The notes below the pieces were generated by a model. That model was not told the origin of the DNA, did not search any database, and worked only from the letters and a program-made list of their open reading frames with translations. 32,914 bases of DNA from UMGS363 sp051891935 (GTDB lineage Bacteria; Bacillota; Clostridia; Oscillospirales; Ruminococcaceae): the NCBI GenBank assembly GCA_051891935.1, contig JBJFFR010000159.1, positions 1 to 32,914 of the forward strand, given 5' to 3'. The position numbers and the translations under genes are program-made. Within the stretch, counting starts at the first letter, position 1, and every line of letters starts with the position of its first letter. Below are positions 22,748-31,658 of this stretch, in pieces.

Positions 22748-22782
22748 TAATTATATTTGTTAATGATTGGGTGTTTAACATA

Positions 22783-25002
22783 ATGGAAGAAAACCAAGGA
22801 ATAATAATTGAAGGTTCTGTTGATCGTATAACATTTTCCAATGCGTCAAACGGATACGCTGTCGTTGAATTATCGACCGATGACGGCGTTATTGTTGTTA
22901 CAGGCGAGCTTGGAAATGTTGAAGAGGGCGAACTCCTTTCTGTTACAGGAAAATATGTAAATCACCCAAGATACGGAACACAGTTCAGTGCTGATGTCTG
23001 TGAAAGAAAGCTTCCCGAAACATCCGCTGCAATACTAAAATATCTCTCATCCGGTGTGATAAAAGGCATTGGTCCTACGCTTGCCAAAAGAATAGTAGAA
23101 AAATTTGGCGAAAAAACGCTTGACATATTTGAAAATGAACCTGAACGCCTTAAAGAAGTAAAAGGCTTTACTGAACAAAAAGCCGAGGAAGCAGCGATCG
23201 AATTTAAGCGAATATACGGTATAAGGACGCTTATGATATTTCTGTCGCAATATGGCATAAGTCCGTCTTTCGCTGTAAAGGCTTGGAAAAGATGGGGACA
23301 ATATGCAGTTGATGTAATAAAAGAAAATCCGTATGTTCTTTGCGAGCAGGGTATAGAGCTGGATTTTGTCAAGGCAGAAAAACTCGCCGAGGAGATGAAA
23401 ATTCCTTCCGACAGTGAAGGAAGAGTCAGAGCGTGTCTGTATTACATCTTGATCGAAAATACTTACTTGGGACATACCTGTCTGCCATATCAGCATCTTG
23501 TTGAATCGTCAGCAAAATATCTCAATGTATCAGAAGAGCTTATTGATAAAGTCATTGATGAAGAACTCGATGAAAACCGCCTTGCTCTTTATTCCAGCCG
23601 AAGGCAGGGTCGTGATTATATTTATATTTATGAATACTATAATGCCGAAACATATATCGCAGGCAGACTCAATGTTCTTAACTCATTTATGAAGGACACC
23701 GAGCATGATTATTCCAAGATGATCGAACTTGAAGAAAAATCAAAGAATATCATCTATGCTGAGCAGCAGAAAAGAGCTATATCGCTTGCGCTGTCTAAAG
23801 GCTTTATGGTGCTCACAGGAGGCCCCGGAACAGGAAAAACTACTACACTAAAAGCAATAATATCACTCTATGAACAGCGTGGAATGAAAGTCCAGATCGC
23901 TGCGCCCACGGGAAAAGCCGCAAAACGCATTTCTGACCTTACGGGCTACGAAGCAAAGACTATTCACCGCCTTCTTGAGGTATCATTTGATAATTCAGGA
24001 AAATTGAGATTCAAGCATAACGAAACGGAACCCTTAACCTGTGATGTTATGATTATCGATGAAATGTCGATGGTCGATTGTCTTCTATTTGAATCGCTGC
24101 TTCGTGCGCTCAAGTTATCATGCAGACTTATTATGGTGGGTGACTGCGATCAGCTTCCGTCTGTTGGCGCCGGTAATCTTCTCAAGGATATGATCGAAAG
24201 CGGCGTACTGTCCGTTGTACAGCTTAACGAGATATTCCGACAGGCGCAGCAAAGCTTGATCGTTATGAATGCTCACAGTATCGTTAAGGGAGAAAACATT
24301 GATCTGACCCGTGCGGATAATGATTTTTTCTTTATACAAAAGCTGGATACACAAGAAGCTGCTGAAACAGTTGTACAGCTTTGCACAGAACGCCTTCCAA
24401 AAGCATATAATTTTTCGCCGACTGATGATATTCAGGTTCTCTGCCCATCGCGAAAAGGTGTACTCGGGGTAGTTGAGCTGAACAACGCGCTTCAGTTTGC
24501 TATAAATCCTCCCGAACGAGGCAAAAACGAGATTAAAGGCATAAATTATACTTTTCGTGAGAATGACAAAGTAATGCAGATCAAAAACAATTATGACATA
24601 ATCTGGAAAAAGGACAGCGAAAACGGTTCGGGAATATTTAATGGCGATATCGGAACTATTTTGAAGATCTCAAAACGTGAGTTGAAATTAGTAATTGATT
24701 TTGACGGAAGGATAGTATCTTATTCTACCGAAATGCTCGACCAGCTTGAGCTTGCTTACGCCGTTACTGTACATAAAAGTCAAGGCAGCGAATTCAATGC
24801 TGTCATCCTGCCCTTGCTCGGTAATTTTGAAAAACTGTATTTCCGCAATCTTCTTTATACAGCAGTTACAAGAGCCAAAAAGATGCTTATCATAGTTGGT
24901 TCCAAAAGAACGGTTGAATTCATGATCTCTAATAACAGACGAACTATGCGTTACAGCTGTTTAAGAGAGCTGCTTGACAAGGAGATGGATTTCGGTGTTT
25001 GA
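22783..25002 (+). CDS. recD2: RecD-like ATP-dependent DNA helicase (RecD2)
   Basis: Superfamily 1B 5'-3' helicase of 739 residues, the usual RecD2 size, acting in DNA repair and replication-fork processing without RecBC. Residues 1-75 form an OB-like domain, and 80-200 helix-hairpin-helix repeats (GVIKGIGPTLAKRIVEKFGE). Walker A is GGPGTGKTTT (346-355), Walker B is VMIIDEMSMVD, and the C-terminal helicase motif is AYAVTVHKSQGSEFNAVILP. All motifs look intact. I use ATG 22783, about 8 nt from GGGTG; a GTG at 22771 is in frame but overlaps that ribosome site. It overlaps comF by 8 nt. Confidence 0.94.
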   Translation: MEENQGIIIEGSVDRITFSNASNGYAVVELSTDDGVIVVTGELGNVEEGELLSVTGKYVNHPRYGTQFSADVCERKLPETSAAILKYLSSGVIKGIGPTLAKRIVEKFGEKTLDIFENEPERLKEVKGFTEQKAEEAAIEFKRIYGIRTLMIFLSQYGISPSFAVKAWKRWGQYAVDVIKENPYVLCEQGIELDFVKAEKLAEEMKIPSDSEGRVRACLYYILIENTYLGHTCLPYQHLVESSAKYLNVSEELIDKVIDEELDENRLALYSSRRQGRDYIYIYEYYNAETYIAGRLNVLNSFMKDTEHDYSKMIELEEKSKNIIYAEQQKRAISLALSKGFMVLTGGPGTGKTTTLKAIISLYEQRGMKVQIAAPTGKAAKRISDLTGYEAKTIHRLLEVSFDNSGKLRFKHNETEPLTCDVMIIDEMSMVDCLLFESLLRALKLSCRLIMVGDCDQLPSVGAGNLLKDMIESGVLSVVQLNEIFRQAQQSLIVMNAHSIVKGENIDLTRADNDFFFIQKLDTQEAAETVVQLCTERLPKAYNFSPTDDIQVLCPSRKGVLGVVELNNALQFAINPPERGKNEIKGINYTFRENDKVMQIKNNYDIIWKKDSENGSGIFNGDIGTILKISKRELKLVIDFDGRIVSYSTEMLDQLELAYAVTVHKSQGSEFNAVILPLLGNFEKLYFRNLLYTAVTRAKKMLIIVGSKRTVEFMISNNRRTMRYSCLRELLDKEMDFGV

Positions 25003-25699
25003 TTGCAAAACCGTCCAAGCATTTGTGCTTGATCTTGTTTTTCCAAACCGATGTCCGTTCTGCGGAGAGGTCATAAACTGGAAGCAGGAATACTGTCAAA
25101 GCTGTTTTGAAGAACTTCCATATACAGGAGAAGAATTCTGCTGTGGCTGCGGTAATATTTCGAAAAGCTGTACTTGTCAAAGTTCTGAAAAAGTTTTTTC
25201 AAGATGTTATGCTGCGTTTTATTACACAGATAGCGCAAAAGGCGGAGTCGTTTATTTAAAAAACACTAAAAACGATATTTTTCCAAAGCTTTACGCTGAA
25301 AAAATATGCACTGATATAAATTCTGATTTCTATAAATTCAAGGCTGATTGTATTGTTCCCGTTCCTATGTCAAGAGCCAAGCTTAGAAAACGAGGTTTTA
25401 ACCAAGCAAAAGTACTTGCAATTGCTCTCGGACAGCAGCTTGGCATACCGATATATGATAACACACTTGAAAAGAAAGAATCTCTTGTAGCCCAGCATAA
25501 GCTTTCAGCGTCTATGAGAAAAAGCAATGCTGCCCGTCTGTATTACGCAGGGAAAAACACAGATGTCAAGGGTAAAACGATCATACTGGTTGATGATGTT
25601 ATGACAACAGGCTCAACAATTAACGCCTGTGCTGAAATATTACTTGAAATGGGTGCAAAAGAAATCATTGCAGCCGTTGCTGCATCAACTATAAATTAG
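24995..25699 (+). CDS. comF: ComF-family phosphoribosyltransferase-like competence protein
   Basis: Protein of 234 residues. A zinc-binding N-terminus (CPFCGEVINWKQEYCQSC, then FCCGCG and SCTC) is followed by a PRTase fold with the PRPP-binding motif IILVDDVMTTGSTINAC near the C-terminus and VPVPMSRAKLRKRGFNQ in the middle. ComF helps DNA uptake during transformation, probably by processing single strands at the membrane. The start is most likely GTG 24995, 10 nt from AAGGAG; the open frame reaches a TTG at 24974, which precedes that site. It overlaps the recD2 stop by 8 nt, indicating coupling. Confidence 0.92.
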   Translation: MFDCKTVQAFVLDLVFPNRCPFCGEVINWKQEYCQSCFEELPYTGEEFCCGCGNISKSCTCQSSEKVFSRCYAAFYYTDSAKGGVVYLKNTKNDIFPKLYAEKICTDINSDFYKFKADCIVPVPMSRAKLRKRGFNQAKVLAIALGQQLGIPIYDNTLEKKESLVAQHKLSASMRKSNAARLYYAGKNTDVKGKTIILVDDVMTTGSTINACAEILLEMGAKEIIAAVAASTIN

Positions 25700-25751
25700 A
25701 TTTTACGATCTCTGCACAATAAGGCAGAAATCTGAAAGGAATGACATATAA

Positions 25752-26756
25752 ATGGATATTGGAATTGATTTAGGAACCGCAAATGTTATCATTACAATGG
25801 GTAACAGCGGAATAGTACTAAATGAAGCGTCTATTGTTGCGTTCAACACTCGAACAGAACAAGTAATAGCAGTTGGTTCGGAGGCATATAAGATGCTTGG
25901 AAAAGCGCCGGATCATATTCTTGTTGTTCAGCCGCTTTCTGACGGAGTAATATCCGACCATAAGATGACAGAATATATGGTAACGGCATTTATTGAAAAA
26001 ATTACAGGACAAAAGCTCCTTATGCCAAATATTGTAATGTGCGTTCCATCATCAATAACCGATGTAGAAAGCAGGGCAGTCGTTGAAGCTGCAAAAGTGG
26101 CAGGTGCAAAAAAAGTATATTTACTTGAAGAGCCTATAGCTGCACTTCTTGGTGCGGGAGTAGATATCTCTGCACCGAATGGAAATATGGTAGTCGATAT
26201 TGGCGGAGGAACAACAGACATTGCTATAATTTCGCTTAACGGTATAGTTGCAAAAGCATCGGTCAAAATTGCAGGAAACAAATTCGATAAAGAAATAGTT
26301 AAATATATCAGCAATCGCTATCGTGTTCTTATTGGTGAAAAAACCGCTGAAATGGCCAAAATTACTGCTGCAAATGTATTTGATCCAGACGGAAGCAGAA
26401 CAATAGTTGTAAAAGGAAGACACCTTATCAGAGGACTTCCCGAATGTATCCAGATATCCGATTATGATATTTATGAAGCTTTAATTGACAGCATAAACGA
26501 GATAATCGCAAACATAAAATCGGTGTTTGAAAACACTCCGCCCGAGCTTGTCGGAGATATCTGCAAAAACGGTATCTATCTTACTGGCGGCGGTGCGCTT
26601 ATAAACGGTTTGGATAAGCTTATCTCAAGTGAAATAAAAGTCCCATGTATCGTTGCAGATGATCCTCTTTCCTGTGTTGCCAGAGGAGCGCAGCGTTCAT
26701 TCAAGTATCTTGATAAGCTTCTTGATGGTTTCCAGAATGTTTCACTTTATAATTAA
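25752..26756 (+). CDS. mreB: MreB/Mbl-family actin-like cell-shape protein
   Basis: Bacterial actin of 334 residues that polymerises under the membrane and guides side-wall peptidoglycan synthesis. Phosphate 1 motif is IGIDLGTANVIITMGN, the phosphate 2 region VVDIGGGTTDIAIISL, and the adenosine motif IYLTGGGALINGLDKLI. LLEEPIAALLGAGVDI is also diagnostic. It has no mreC or mreD next to it, so it could equally be an Mbl or MreBH paralogue; the symbol marks the family. AAAGGAATGACATATAA precedes the ATG. It lies 52 nt after comF, followed by a 164-bp repeat and then a terminator. Confidence 0.9.
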   Translation: MDIGIDLGTANVIITMGNSGIVLNEASIVAFNTRTEQVIAVGSEAYKMLGKAPDHILVVQPLSDGVISDHKMTEYMVTAFIEKITGQKLLMPNIVMCVPSSITDVESRAVVEAAKVAGAKKVYLLEEPIAALLGAGVDISAPNGNMVVDIGGGTTDIAIISLNGIVAKASVKIAGNKFDKEIVKYISNRYRVLIGEKTAEMAKITAANVFDPDGSRTIVVKGRHLIRGLPECIQISDYDIYEALIDSINEIIANIKSVFENTPPELVGDICKNGIYLTGGGALINGLDKLISSEIKVPCIVADDPLSCVARGAQRSFKYLDKLLDGFQNVSLYN

Positions 26757-26762
26757 TCATAA

Positions 26763-26926
26763 GGGAACCTCTAAAAACCTCCTTCTCGGCAAATTTTCTA
26801 TGACTTTGCCCATCTTCTGCGTTAACAAACCTTGTAATACATCAAGTATTCCTGCGGTTTGTTGCCTTGAAGCTGTGCAAAGTCACTTACGAAAATTTGC
26901 TCGAGTCCCGGTTTTTAGAGAACCCC
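26763..26926. repeat. 164-bp inverted-repeat element, copy A
   Basis: Ends are GGGAACCTCTAAAAACC (26763-26779) and GGTTTTTAGAGAACCCC (26910-26926). The element folds on itself along its whole length: AAATTTTC / GAAAATTT, GACTTTGC / GCAAAGTC, and a central AACAAACC / GGTTTGTT with AATAC/GTATT. ATAA lies directly on both sides, a candidate 4-bp target duplication. It sits between mreB and its terminator. An opposite-orientation copy of the same length is at 29741-29904, with about ten base differences by eye. Confidence 0.88.
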
Positions 26927-26934
26927 ATAAAATA

Positions 26935-26969
26935 ATCCCGATTTCAGAAAATGAAACCGGGATCTTTTT
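26935..26969 (+). terminator. Terminator after mreB
   Basis: ATCCCGATTTCA (26935-26946) pairs with TGAAACCGGGAT (26952-26963) with one mismatch, followed by CTTTTT. The 164-bp repeat now separates it from the mreB stop codon. It may also serve the convergent oadB gene in reverse. Confidence 0.8.
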
Positions 26970-26987
26970 GATTAAACGTGATTATAA

Positions 26988-28184
26988 TTAATATGGAATA
27001 ATGCTGAGGAGAACACCTGCTGCAACAGCAGAACCGATTACACCTGCAACATTCGGACCCATAGCGTGCATAAGGAGGAAGTTCTTCGGATTTTCTTCCT
27101 GACCAACCTTCTGCGATACACGAGCAGCCATAGGAACAGCAGATACACCTGCAGAACCGATAAGAGGATTAACCTTACCCTTTGTTACAAGATACATAAC
27201 CTTGCCGAAGAGAACGCCGCAAGCAGTACCGATACTGAATGCGATAACGCCAAGTACAATAACCTTAAGGAACTTGATGTTAACGATCTTATCTGCAGTA
27301 GTTGTAGCACCAACGGATACACCGAGGAAGATCGTAATGATGTTCATGAGTTCATTCTGTGCTGTCTTGCAAAGTCTTTCACAAACACCGCTTTCCTTGA
27401 TAAGGTTACCAAGCATAAGCATACCAACAAGCGGAGCTGCGGATGGAACGAGAAGCGCAATAACGATAGTAACAGCAATAGGGAAGATGATCTTCTCTGT
27501 CTTTGAAACCTGTCTGAGCTGCGTCATAACAACAGAACGTTCCTTCTTGGTTGTAAGCAATCTCATTATAGGAGGCTGAATGATAGGAACGAGCGCCATA
27601 TAAGTGTAAGCAGCAAGTGCGATCGTACCTGTATCTATATCAAAGCCGCCGCTTCTTAAAAGCTTACTGGAAACGAAGATAGCGGTAGGACCGTCTGCAC
27701 CGCCGATAATAGCTATAGATCCTGCTTCCTGAGGTGAAAAACCAAGCCATGCAGCACCCAAGAATGTAAGGAAAATACCTGCCTGTGCAGCGGCACCGAG
27801 AAGGAAGCTCTTCGGGTTAGCAATAAGAGGAGCAAAGTCAGTCATACATCCGATTCCGAGGAAGATAAGAGGAGGATAGATCTGGAGCTTTACACCTAAA
27901 TACAGCAAGTCAAGCAAACCACCGTTATGTAATATCTCACCAAAATCGAGTTCACGTCCGCCGCTTATATCAAAAAGCTCCGGATGATACATTTCTGTGA
28001 GCGGAAGGTTTGTAAGAAGCATACCAAAGGCAATAGGCAAAAGAAGAAGCGGTTCAAACTGATGCTTTATTGCAAGGTACATAAACAGGAAAGAGAACAG
28101 GATCATTACGATTGACGGAATTGTCATATTTACCAAACCGGAGCCATCGATCAAACCCTGAATGGATTGAATAAAAGTTTCCAT
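26988..28184 (-). CDS. oadB: Na+-transporting decarboxylase beta subunit
   Basis: Integral membrane protein of 398 residues with about ten hydrophobic segments. It couples decarboxylation of carboxybiotin to Na+ export in oxaloacetate, methylmalonyl-CoA or glutaconyl-CoA decarboxylases. Family marks are QIYPPLIFLGIGCMTDFAPL, the conserved IAIIGGADGPTAIFVSSKLL with its Na+/catalytic aspartate, and the C-terminal LMHAMGPNVAGVIGSAVAAG. The substrate class cannot be told from the beta subunit, so the symbol stands for the family (also GcdB/MmdB). It follows the gamma-like subunit gene by 20 nt. No alpha (carboxyltransferase) or biotin-carrier gene is nearby; these must be elsewhere. Confidence 0.92.
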   Translation of the reverse strand: METFIQSIQGLIDGSGLVNMTIPSIVMILFSFLFMYLAIKHQFEPLLLLPIAFGMLLTNLPLTEMYHPELFDISGGRELDFGEILHNGGLLDLLYLGVKLQIYPPLIFLGIGCMTDFAPLIANPKSFLLGAAAQAGIFLTFLGAAWLGFSPQEAGSIAIIGGADGPTAIFVSSKLLRSGGFDIDTGTIALAAYTYMALVPIIQPPIMRLLTTKKERSVVMTQLRQVSKTEKIIFPIAVTIVIALLVPSAAPLVGMLMLGNLIKESGVCERLCKTAQNELMNIITIFLGVSVGATTTADKIVNIKFLKVIVLGVIAFSIGTACGVLFGKVMYLVTKGKVNPLIGSAGVSAVPMAARVSQKVGQEENPKNFLLMHAMGPNVAGVIGSAVAAGVLLSIIPY

Positions 28185-28204
28185 CTGTGTTTTTTACCTT
28201 TCTG

Positions 28205-28579
28205 TTAGAATACTCGGGTACTTTCAGCGATACCCTGTGTGCCCCAAGCACTTCTGCGTGATGTCTTGGGAGAAGCTTTTCTTACGCTTTTGATAGCAAA
28301 ATTACCTGACATCGACGCAACAGCTGCAGCAATAACCGCAACAATTTCATCACTGATGCCCTCCTCAATATCCATTGCAGGTGCAGCAGGCTGAGCTGCT
28401 TTAACCGGAGCTGCTTCAGTTTTTTTGCCGTCGTCTTTTTTCTTGCCCTTGCTGCTGTTGATAGATTCAAAGATCTTGCCCATTAACCAAACGAATGCAA
28501 TAAGAACTACAAGACAAAGAAATACAACAATCAATCCTGTCAGTACGACTGCAACTACATAAGAGCCTTCCATTTGCAT
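28205..28579 (-). CDS. oadG: Na+-transporting decarboxylase gamma/delta subunit (OadG-like)
   Basis: Small membrane subunit of 124 residues that assembles and stabilises the decarboxylase complex. One transmembrane helix (residues about 6-34, VVAVVLTGLIVVFLCLVVLI), a charged linker (GKKKDDG...), a Pro/Ala-rich segment, and a C-terminal stretch with EGISDEIVAVIAAAVASMSG are typical of OadG. The start at 28579 (MQMEGSY) follows AAAAGGAG at about 10 nt; the frame is open to 28633 without a ribosome site. It is the first gene of an oadG-oadB operon, with a promoter at 28613-28641. Confidence 0.85.
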   Translation of the reverse strand: MQMEGSYVVAVVLTGLIVVFLCLVVLIAFVWLMGKIFESINSSKGKKKDDGKKTEAAPVKAAQPAAPAMDIEEGISDEIVAVIAAAVASMSGNFAIKSVRKASPKTSRRSAWGTQGIAESTRVF

Positions 28580-28612
28580 AATTCCACATCTCCTTTTAAA
28601 AAAATCATTACT

Positions 28613-28641
28613 ATTATAACCTATTTCCGACAATAAAGCAA
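28613..28641 (-). promoter_or_regulatory. Promoter of oadG-oadB
   Basis: On the minus strand TTGCTT (28641-28636), a 17-nt spacer and TATAAT (28618-28613), about 34 nt before the oadG start. Confidence 0.65.
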
Positions 28642-28783
28642 GATTTTTATGGTTAATAATATAACAAACTTTTATAGAATTTTCTATGAACTTTTTATTG
28701 ATACAACAAATGTGCTTTTTGTAATTAAGAATTATTTCAATAATTATTACAGAGTTTTTTACTAAAAAACAAATTTTCTATGC

Positions 28784-28789
28784 TATAAT
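28784..28789 (+). promoter_or_regulatory. mscS promoter -10 region
   Basis: TGCTATAAT has a perfect -10 with the extended-TG element, about 30 nt before the ATG at 28819. No good -35 lies at the normal spacing, which extended -10 promoters tolerate. Confidence 0.5.
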
Positions 28790-28818
28790 AGTATTAACTT
28801 TTAAATGGAGGCAGAACA

Positions 28819-29724
28819 ATGAACCCTTTGATTTTCTCACATTTTAAATTACAAATAGCATCCGATATTCCCGATATATCCGAATATGTTGAGAATGGCA
28901 TTGTAAAAGCATCTTTTTTCACAAAACTATGGTCGAATTTTCTCGAATACCTGCCAACTCTTATTGTTGCAATAATTGTTTATGTAATATGCAGCATAAT
29001 CAATAAGATCGTCATGAAGATCCTTTCAAAAGGCTTGGAACGCAGTAAAATTGACACAACTGTCCATGGCTTTCTCAAATCACTTGTTAAAGTTGTGCTT
29101 TTGTGTATAACGATCATAATCGTATTGACGATTCTTCGTGTACCTATGACCTCGATCATCGCTGTTGTCGGATCTGCAGGTATTGCTATCGGTTTGGCTC
29201 TTCAGAGCAGTTTGTCAAATATTGCCGGCGGAGTTATTGTACTTGTCGAAAAAAACTTCCGTGTGGGTGATTACATTTCCATTAATGGTACCGAAGGAAA
29301 AGTTAAAGAGATATCTGTTTTTGCGACAAATATTATTTCTTATGATAACAAATCTGTCTTTGTACCAAATGGTGTAGTTTCCAATGCAACGATAATCAAT
29401 TATACAAGAGAAAAAACACGCCGCGTCGATCACGTTATGTCTATTTCGTACAACAACGATACAAAAAAGGCGATCGCTGTTATAACCGAGGTTCTTAAAA
29501 ATAACAGCAAGGTTTTGTCTGCACCCGAACCATTTGTAAAGGTCTGTGCCTTTGGTGCAAGTTCGATAGACATATCGGTAAGGGCTTGGGTCAATACATC
29601 TGACTATTGGGATGTTTATTTTGACCTTTTGGAAGAGATCAAAGCTTCTTTCGATGAAAACGGAATAGTTATTCCATACAATCAGCTTGATGTTCACATG
29701 ATAAACAGCGAAAATACATTATAA
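28819..29724 (+). CDS. MscS-family small-conductance mechanosensitive channel
   Basis: Inner-membrane tension-gated channel of 301 residues that releases solutes on osmotic downshock. Hydrophobic segments are at about 44-64, 88-106 and 110-140. The third, pore-lining helix shows the Gly/Ala-rich VVGSAGIAIGLALQSSLSNI then AGGVIVLVEKNFRVGDYI, and the beta domain has NGTEGKVKEI and FVPNGVVSNATIIN. The length and pattern fit MscS/YkuT-type proteins. AAATGGAGGCAGAACA precedes the ATG. The gene is monocistronic and lies between oadG and the second 164-bp repeat. Confidence 0.93.
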   Translation: MNPLIFSHFKLQIASDIPDISEYVENGIVKASFFTKLWSNFLEYLPTLIVAIIVYVICSIINKIVMKILSKGLERSKIDTTVHGFLKSLVKVVLLCITIIIVLTILRVPMTSIIAVVGSAGIAIGLALQSSLSNIAGGVIVLVEKNFRVGDYISINGTEGKVKEISVFATNIISYDNKSVFVPNGVVSNATIINYTREKTRRVDHVMSISYNNDTKKAIAVITEVLKNNSKVLSAPEPFVKVCAFGASSIDISVRAWVNTSDYWDVYFDLLEEIKASFDENGIVIPYNQLDVHMINSENTL

Positions 29725-29740
29725 CATTCAGTTTACATAA

Positions 29741-29904
29741 GGGGTTCTCTAAAAACCGGGACTTGAGCAAATTTTCGTTATTGACTTTGTCCGGCTTCAA
29801 GGCAACAAACCGCAGTAATACTTGATGTATTGCAAGGTTTGTTAACGCAGAAGACGGGCAAAGTCATAGAAAATTTGCCAAGAAGGAGGTTTTTAGAGGT
29901 TCCC
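29741..29904. repeat. 164-bp inverted-repeat element, copy B (opposite orientation)
   Basis: Starts GGGGTTCTCTAAAAACC (29741) and ends GGTTTTTAGAGGTTCCC (29904). It is the reverse complement of copy A at 26763-26926, with the same length and about ten differences by eye. It is also flanked by ATAA on both sides. It lies 16 bp after the mscS stop codon, where copy A lies just after the mreB stop. Confidence 0.88.
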
Positions 29905-29924
29905 ATAATATTATAACATACAAA

Positions 29925-29957
29925 CAGCCGTTCCGATATATCATACCGAAACGGCTG
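29925..29957 (-). terminator. Hairpin at the end of the dap operon
   Basis: CAGCCGTT (29925-29932) pairs with AACGGCTG (29950-29957), with two more CG pairs inside. Reading on the minus strand it is followed by TTTGTATGTT, a weak T-tract. It follows dapB directly. Confidence 0.65.
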
Positions 29958-29964
29958 AAATCAT

Positions 29965-30726
29965 TTATACGTTGTTTTCGATAAGCTGAGCCATATCATA
30001 TAAACCTGCTGTCTTTCCACTAATAAATACAGCAGCATTAACTGAACCGACAGCAAAAACTTCCTTTGATGAAGCGTGATGGGAAAGAGTGATCACTTCA
30101 TCTCTGCCTGAGAATATGATATCGTGTTCACCAACGATCGTACCGCCTCTTATTGAGTGAATTCCGATCTCGTTTTTCTCTCTCTTCTTGCGCTGTGAAT
30201 GTCTGTCATAAACATAATGACAACGATCGTCAAGAGTATCATTAATTGCATTTGCAAGCATGATAGCTGTTCCGCTCGGAGCATCTATCTTCTGATTGTG
30301 ATGCTTTTCCACGATCTCGATATCGAACTGGTCGCCGAGAATCTCTGCAGCTGTTTTTGCAAGCTTTGTAAGAAGATTAATGCCGAGTGACATATTGAAC
30401 GTAAAGAAAACAGGGATCTGTTCTGAAGCCTTCTTGATCTTCGCAGTCTGTTCCTCGTTATATCCTGTTGTAGCAATTACAATAGGTGTACCTGTGGAAA
30501 GGCAGTATTCAAGAAGCTTATCAAGAGCTGACGGATGAGAAAAATCAATAATAACGTCAGGCTTCTCATTTAATTCGGCAGGGGAGGATACAATGGGAAA
30601 ATCGGAATACGCTTCGGTATTAATATCAATACCTGCAATAGTCCTGCAGTCATCCCTTTCGGATATAACCGAACTGATAACCTTTCCCATGTGTCCGTTT
30701 GCGCCGCTTATAGCAATTTTAACCAT
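29965..30726 (-). CDS. dapB: 4-hydroxy-tetrahydrodipicolinate reductase
   Basis: NAD(P)H-dependent reductase of 253 residues in the lysine/diaminopimelate pathway, acting after DapA. It has the dinucleotide-binding loop ISGANGHMGKVI (7-18), VIDFSHPSAL, and the signature VEKHHNQKIDAPSGTAIMLA with catalytic His and Lys. IHSIRGGTIVGEHDIIFSG and the Rossmann C-terminus are also present. Its product also leads to dipicolinate for spores, matching the cotJ genes. AGGAAGTGAAAGA precedes the start, 20 nt after the dapA stop. Confidence 0.96.
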   Translation of the reverse strand: MVKIAISGANGHMGKVISSVISERDDCRTIAGIDINTEAYSDFPIVSSPAELNEKPDVIIDFSHPSALDKLLEYCLSTGTPIVIATTGYNEEQTAKIKKASEQIPVFFTFNMSLGINLLTKLAKTAAEILGDQFDIEIVEKHHNQKIDAPSGTAIMLANAINDTLDDRCHYVYDRHSQRKKREKNEIGIHSIRGGTIVGEHDIIFSGRDEVITLSHHASSKEVFAVGSVNAAVFISGKTAGLYDMAQLIENNV

Positions 30727-30746
30727 TCTTTCACTTCCTAATATGA

Positions 30747-31637
30747 TTACTTAACAAGTCCGACCTTCTTCATTGAATCAGTGAGAAGATCGATCTTTGC
30801 CTGCTCCATTTTGAGAAGAGGAAGTCTGCATTCACCGGCGTTCATTCCGAGAATGTTCATTGCTTCCTTTACAGGAATAGGATTTACGTCACAGAAAAGG
30901 TTGTTAATAAGCTCAAGGTACTTGATCTGGAGCTTTGCGGCAGAAGCAAAATCGTTCTTAAGACAGAATTCAGTCATCTCGTGTGTTTCCTTCGGAAGAA
31001 CGTTAGAAAGAACACTAATAACGCCCTTACCGCCAAGTGACATGATCGGAACGATCTGATCATCGTTTCCGCTGTAAACATCAAGCTTGTCACCGCAAGC
31101 CTCAATAAGCTTTGCAACAGCAGAAATATTTCCGCTTGCTTCCTTTGCTGCAACAATATTCTTATGTTCAGAAAGCTTGATATATGTATCAAGAGCAATG
31201 TTTACGCCTGTTCTTGAGGGAACATTATAGAGAATAATAGGAATATTAACGCTATCAGCAATGGCTGTAAAGTGTGCAGCCAATCCACGCTGTGAAGTCT
31301 TGTTGTAATAAGGTGTAACAACGAGAAGTCCGTTTGCGCCAAGTTTTTCTGCTTCGCGTGAAAGTTCAATAGCATAGCTTGTATCATTGCTGCCTGTTCC
31401 GGCAATAACAGGAACTCTCTTGTTAACGTGTTCAATGCAGCGCTTGATGCACTCAACGTGTTCTTCATGATTAAGTGTTGAGGATTCACCGGTTGTTCCG
31501 CAGATAATAATTGCATCTGTGCCGTTTTCGATCTGATAGTCAATATTTGCACAAAGCTGATCATAATTAACGCTTCCGTCAGCATTCATCGGAGTGACGA
31601 TTGCAACACCTGCGCCTGTAAAAATAGTATTCTTCAT
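30747..31637 (-). CDS. dapA: 4-hydroxy-tetrahydrodipicolinate synthase
   Basis: TIM-barrel aldolase of 296 residues that condenses pyruvate with aspartate semialdehyde, the first committed step to diaminopimelate and lysine. The Schiff-base lysine is K165 in VAAKEASGN. The GTTGESSTL loop (47-55), Y110 in VTPYYNK, and Y137 in ILYNVPSRTG are all in place. AAAGGAGAGCTTATT precedes the ATG. It is third in the operon asd-GNAT-dapA-dapB. Confidence 0.96.
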   Translation of the reverse strand: MKNTIFTGAGVAIVTPMNADGSVNYDQLCANIDYQIENGTDAIIICGTTGESSTLNHEEHVECIKRCIEHVNKRVPVIAGTGSNDTSYAIELSREAEKLGANGLLVVTPYYNKTSQRGLAAHFTAIADSVNIPIILYNVPSRTGVNIALDTYIKLSEHKNIVAAKEASGNISAVAKLIEACGDKLDVYSGNDDQIVPIMSLGGKGVISVLSNVLPKETHEMTEFCLKNDFASAAKLQIKYLELINNLFCDVNPIPVKEAMNILGMNAGECRLPLLKMEQAKIDLLTDSMKKVGLVK

Positions 31638-31658
31638 AATAAGCTCTCCTTTTTATAT

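Noticed and set aside
22314..23496. Minus-strand open frames opposite the ComEA-like gene and recD2
   Set aside because: Both plus-strand genes have full conserved motifs in this stretch; the antisense frames do not.
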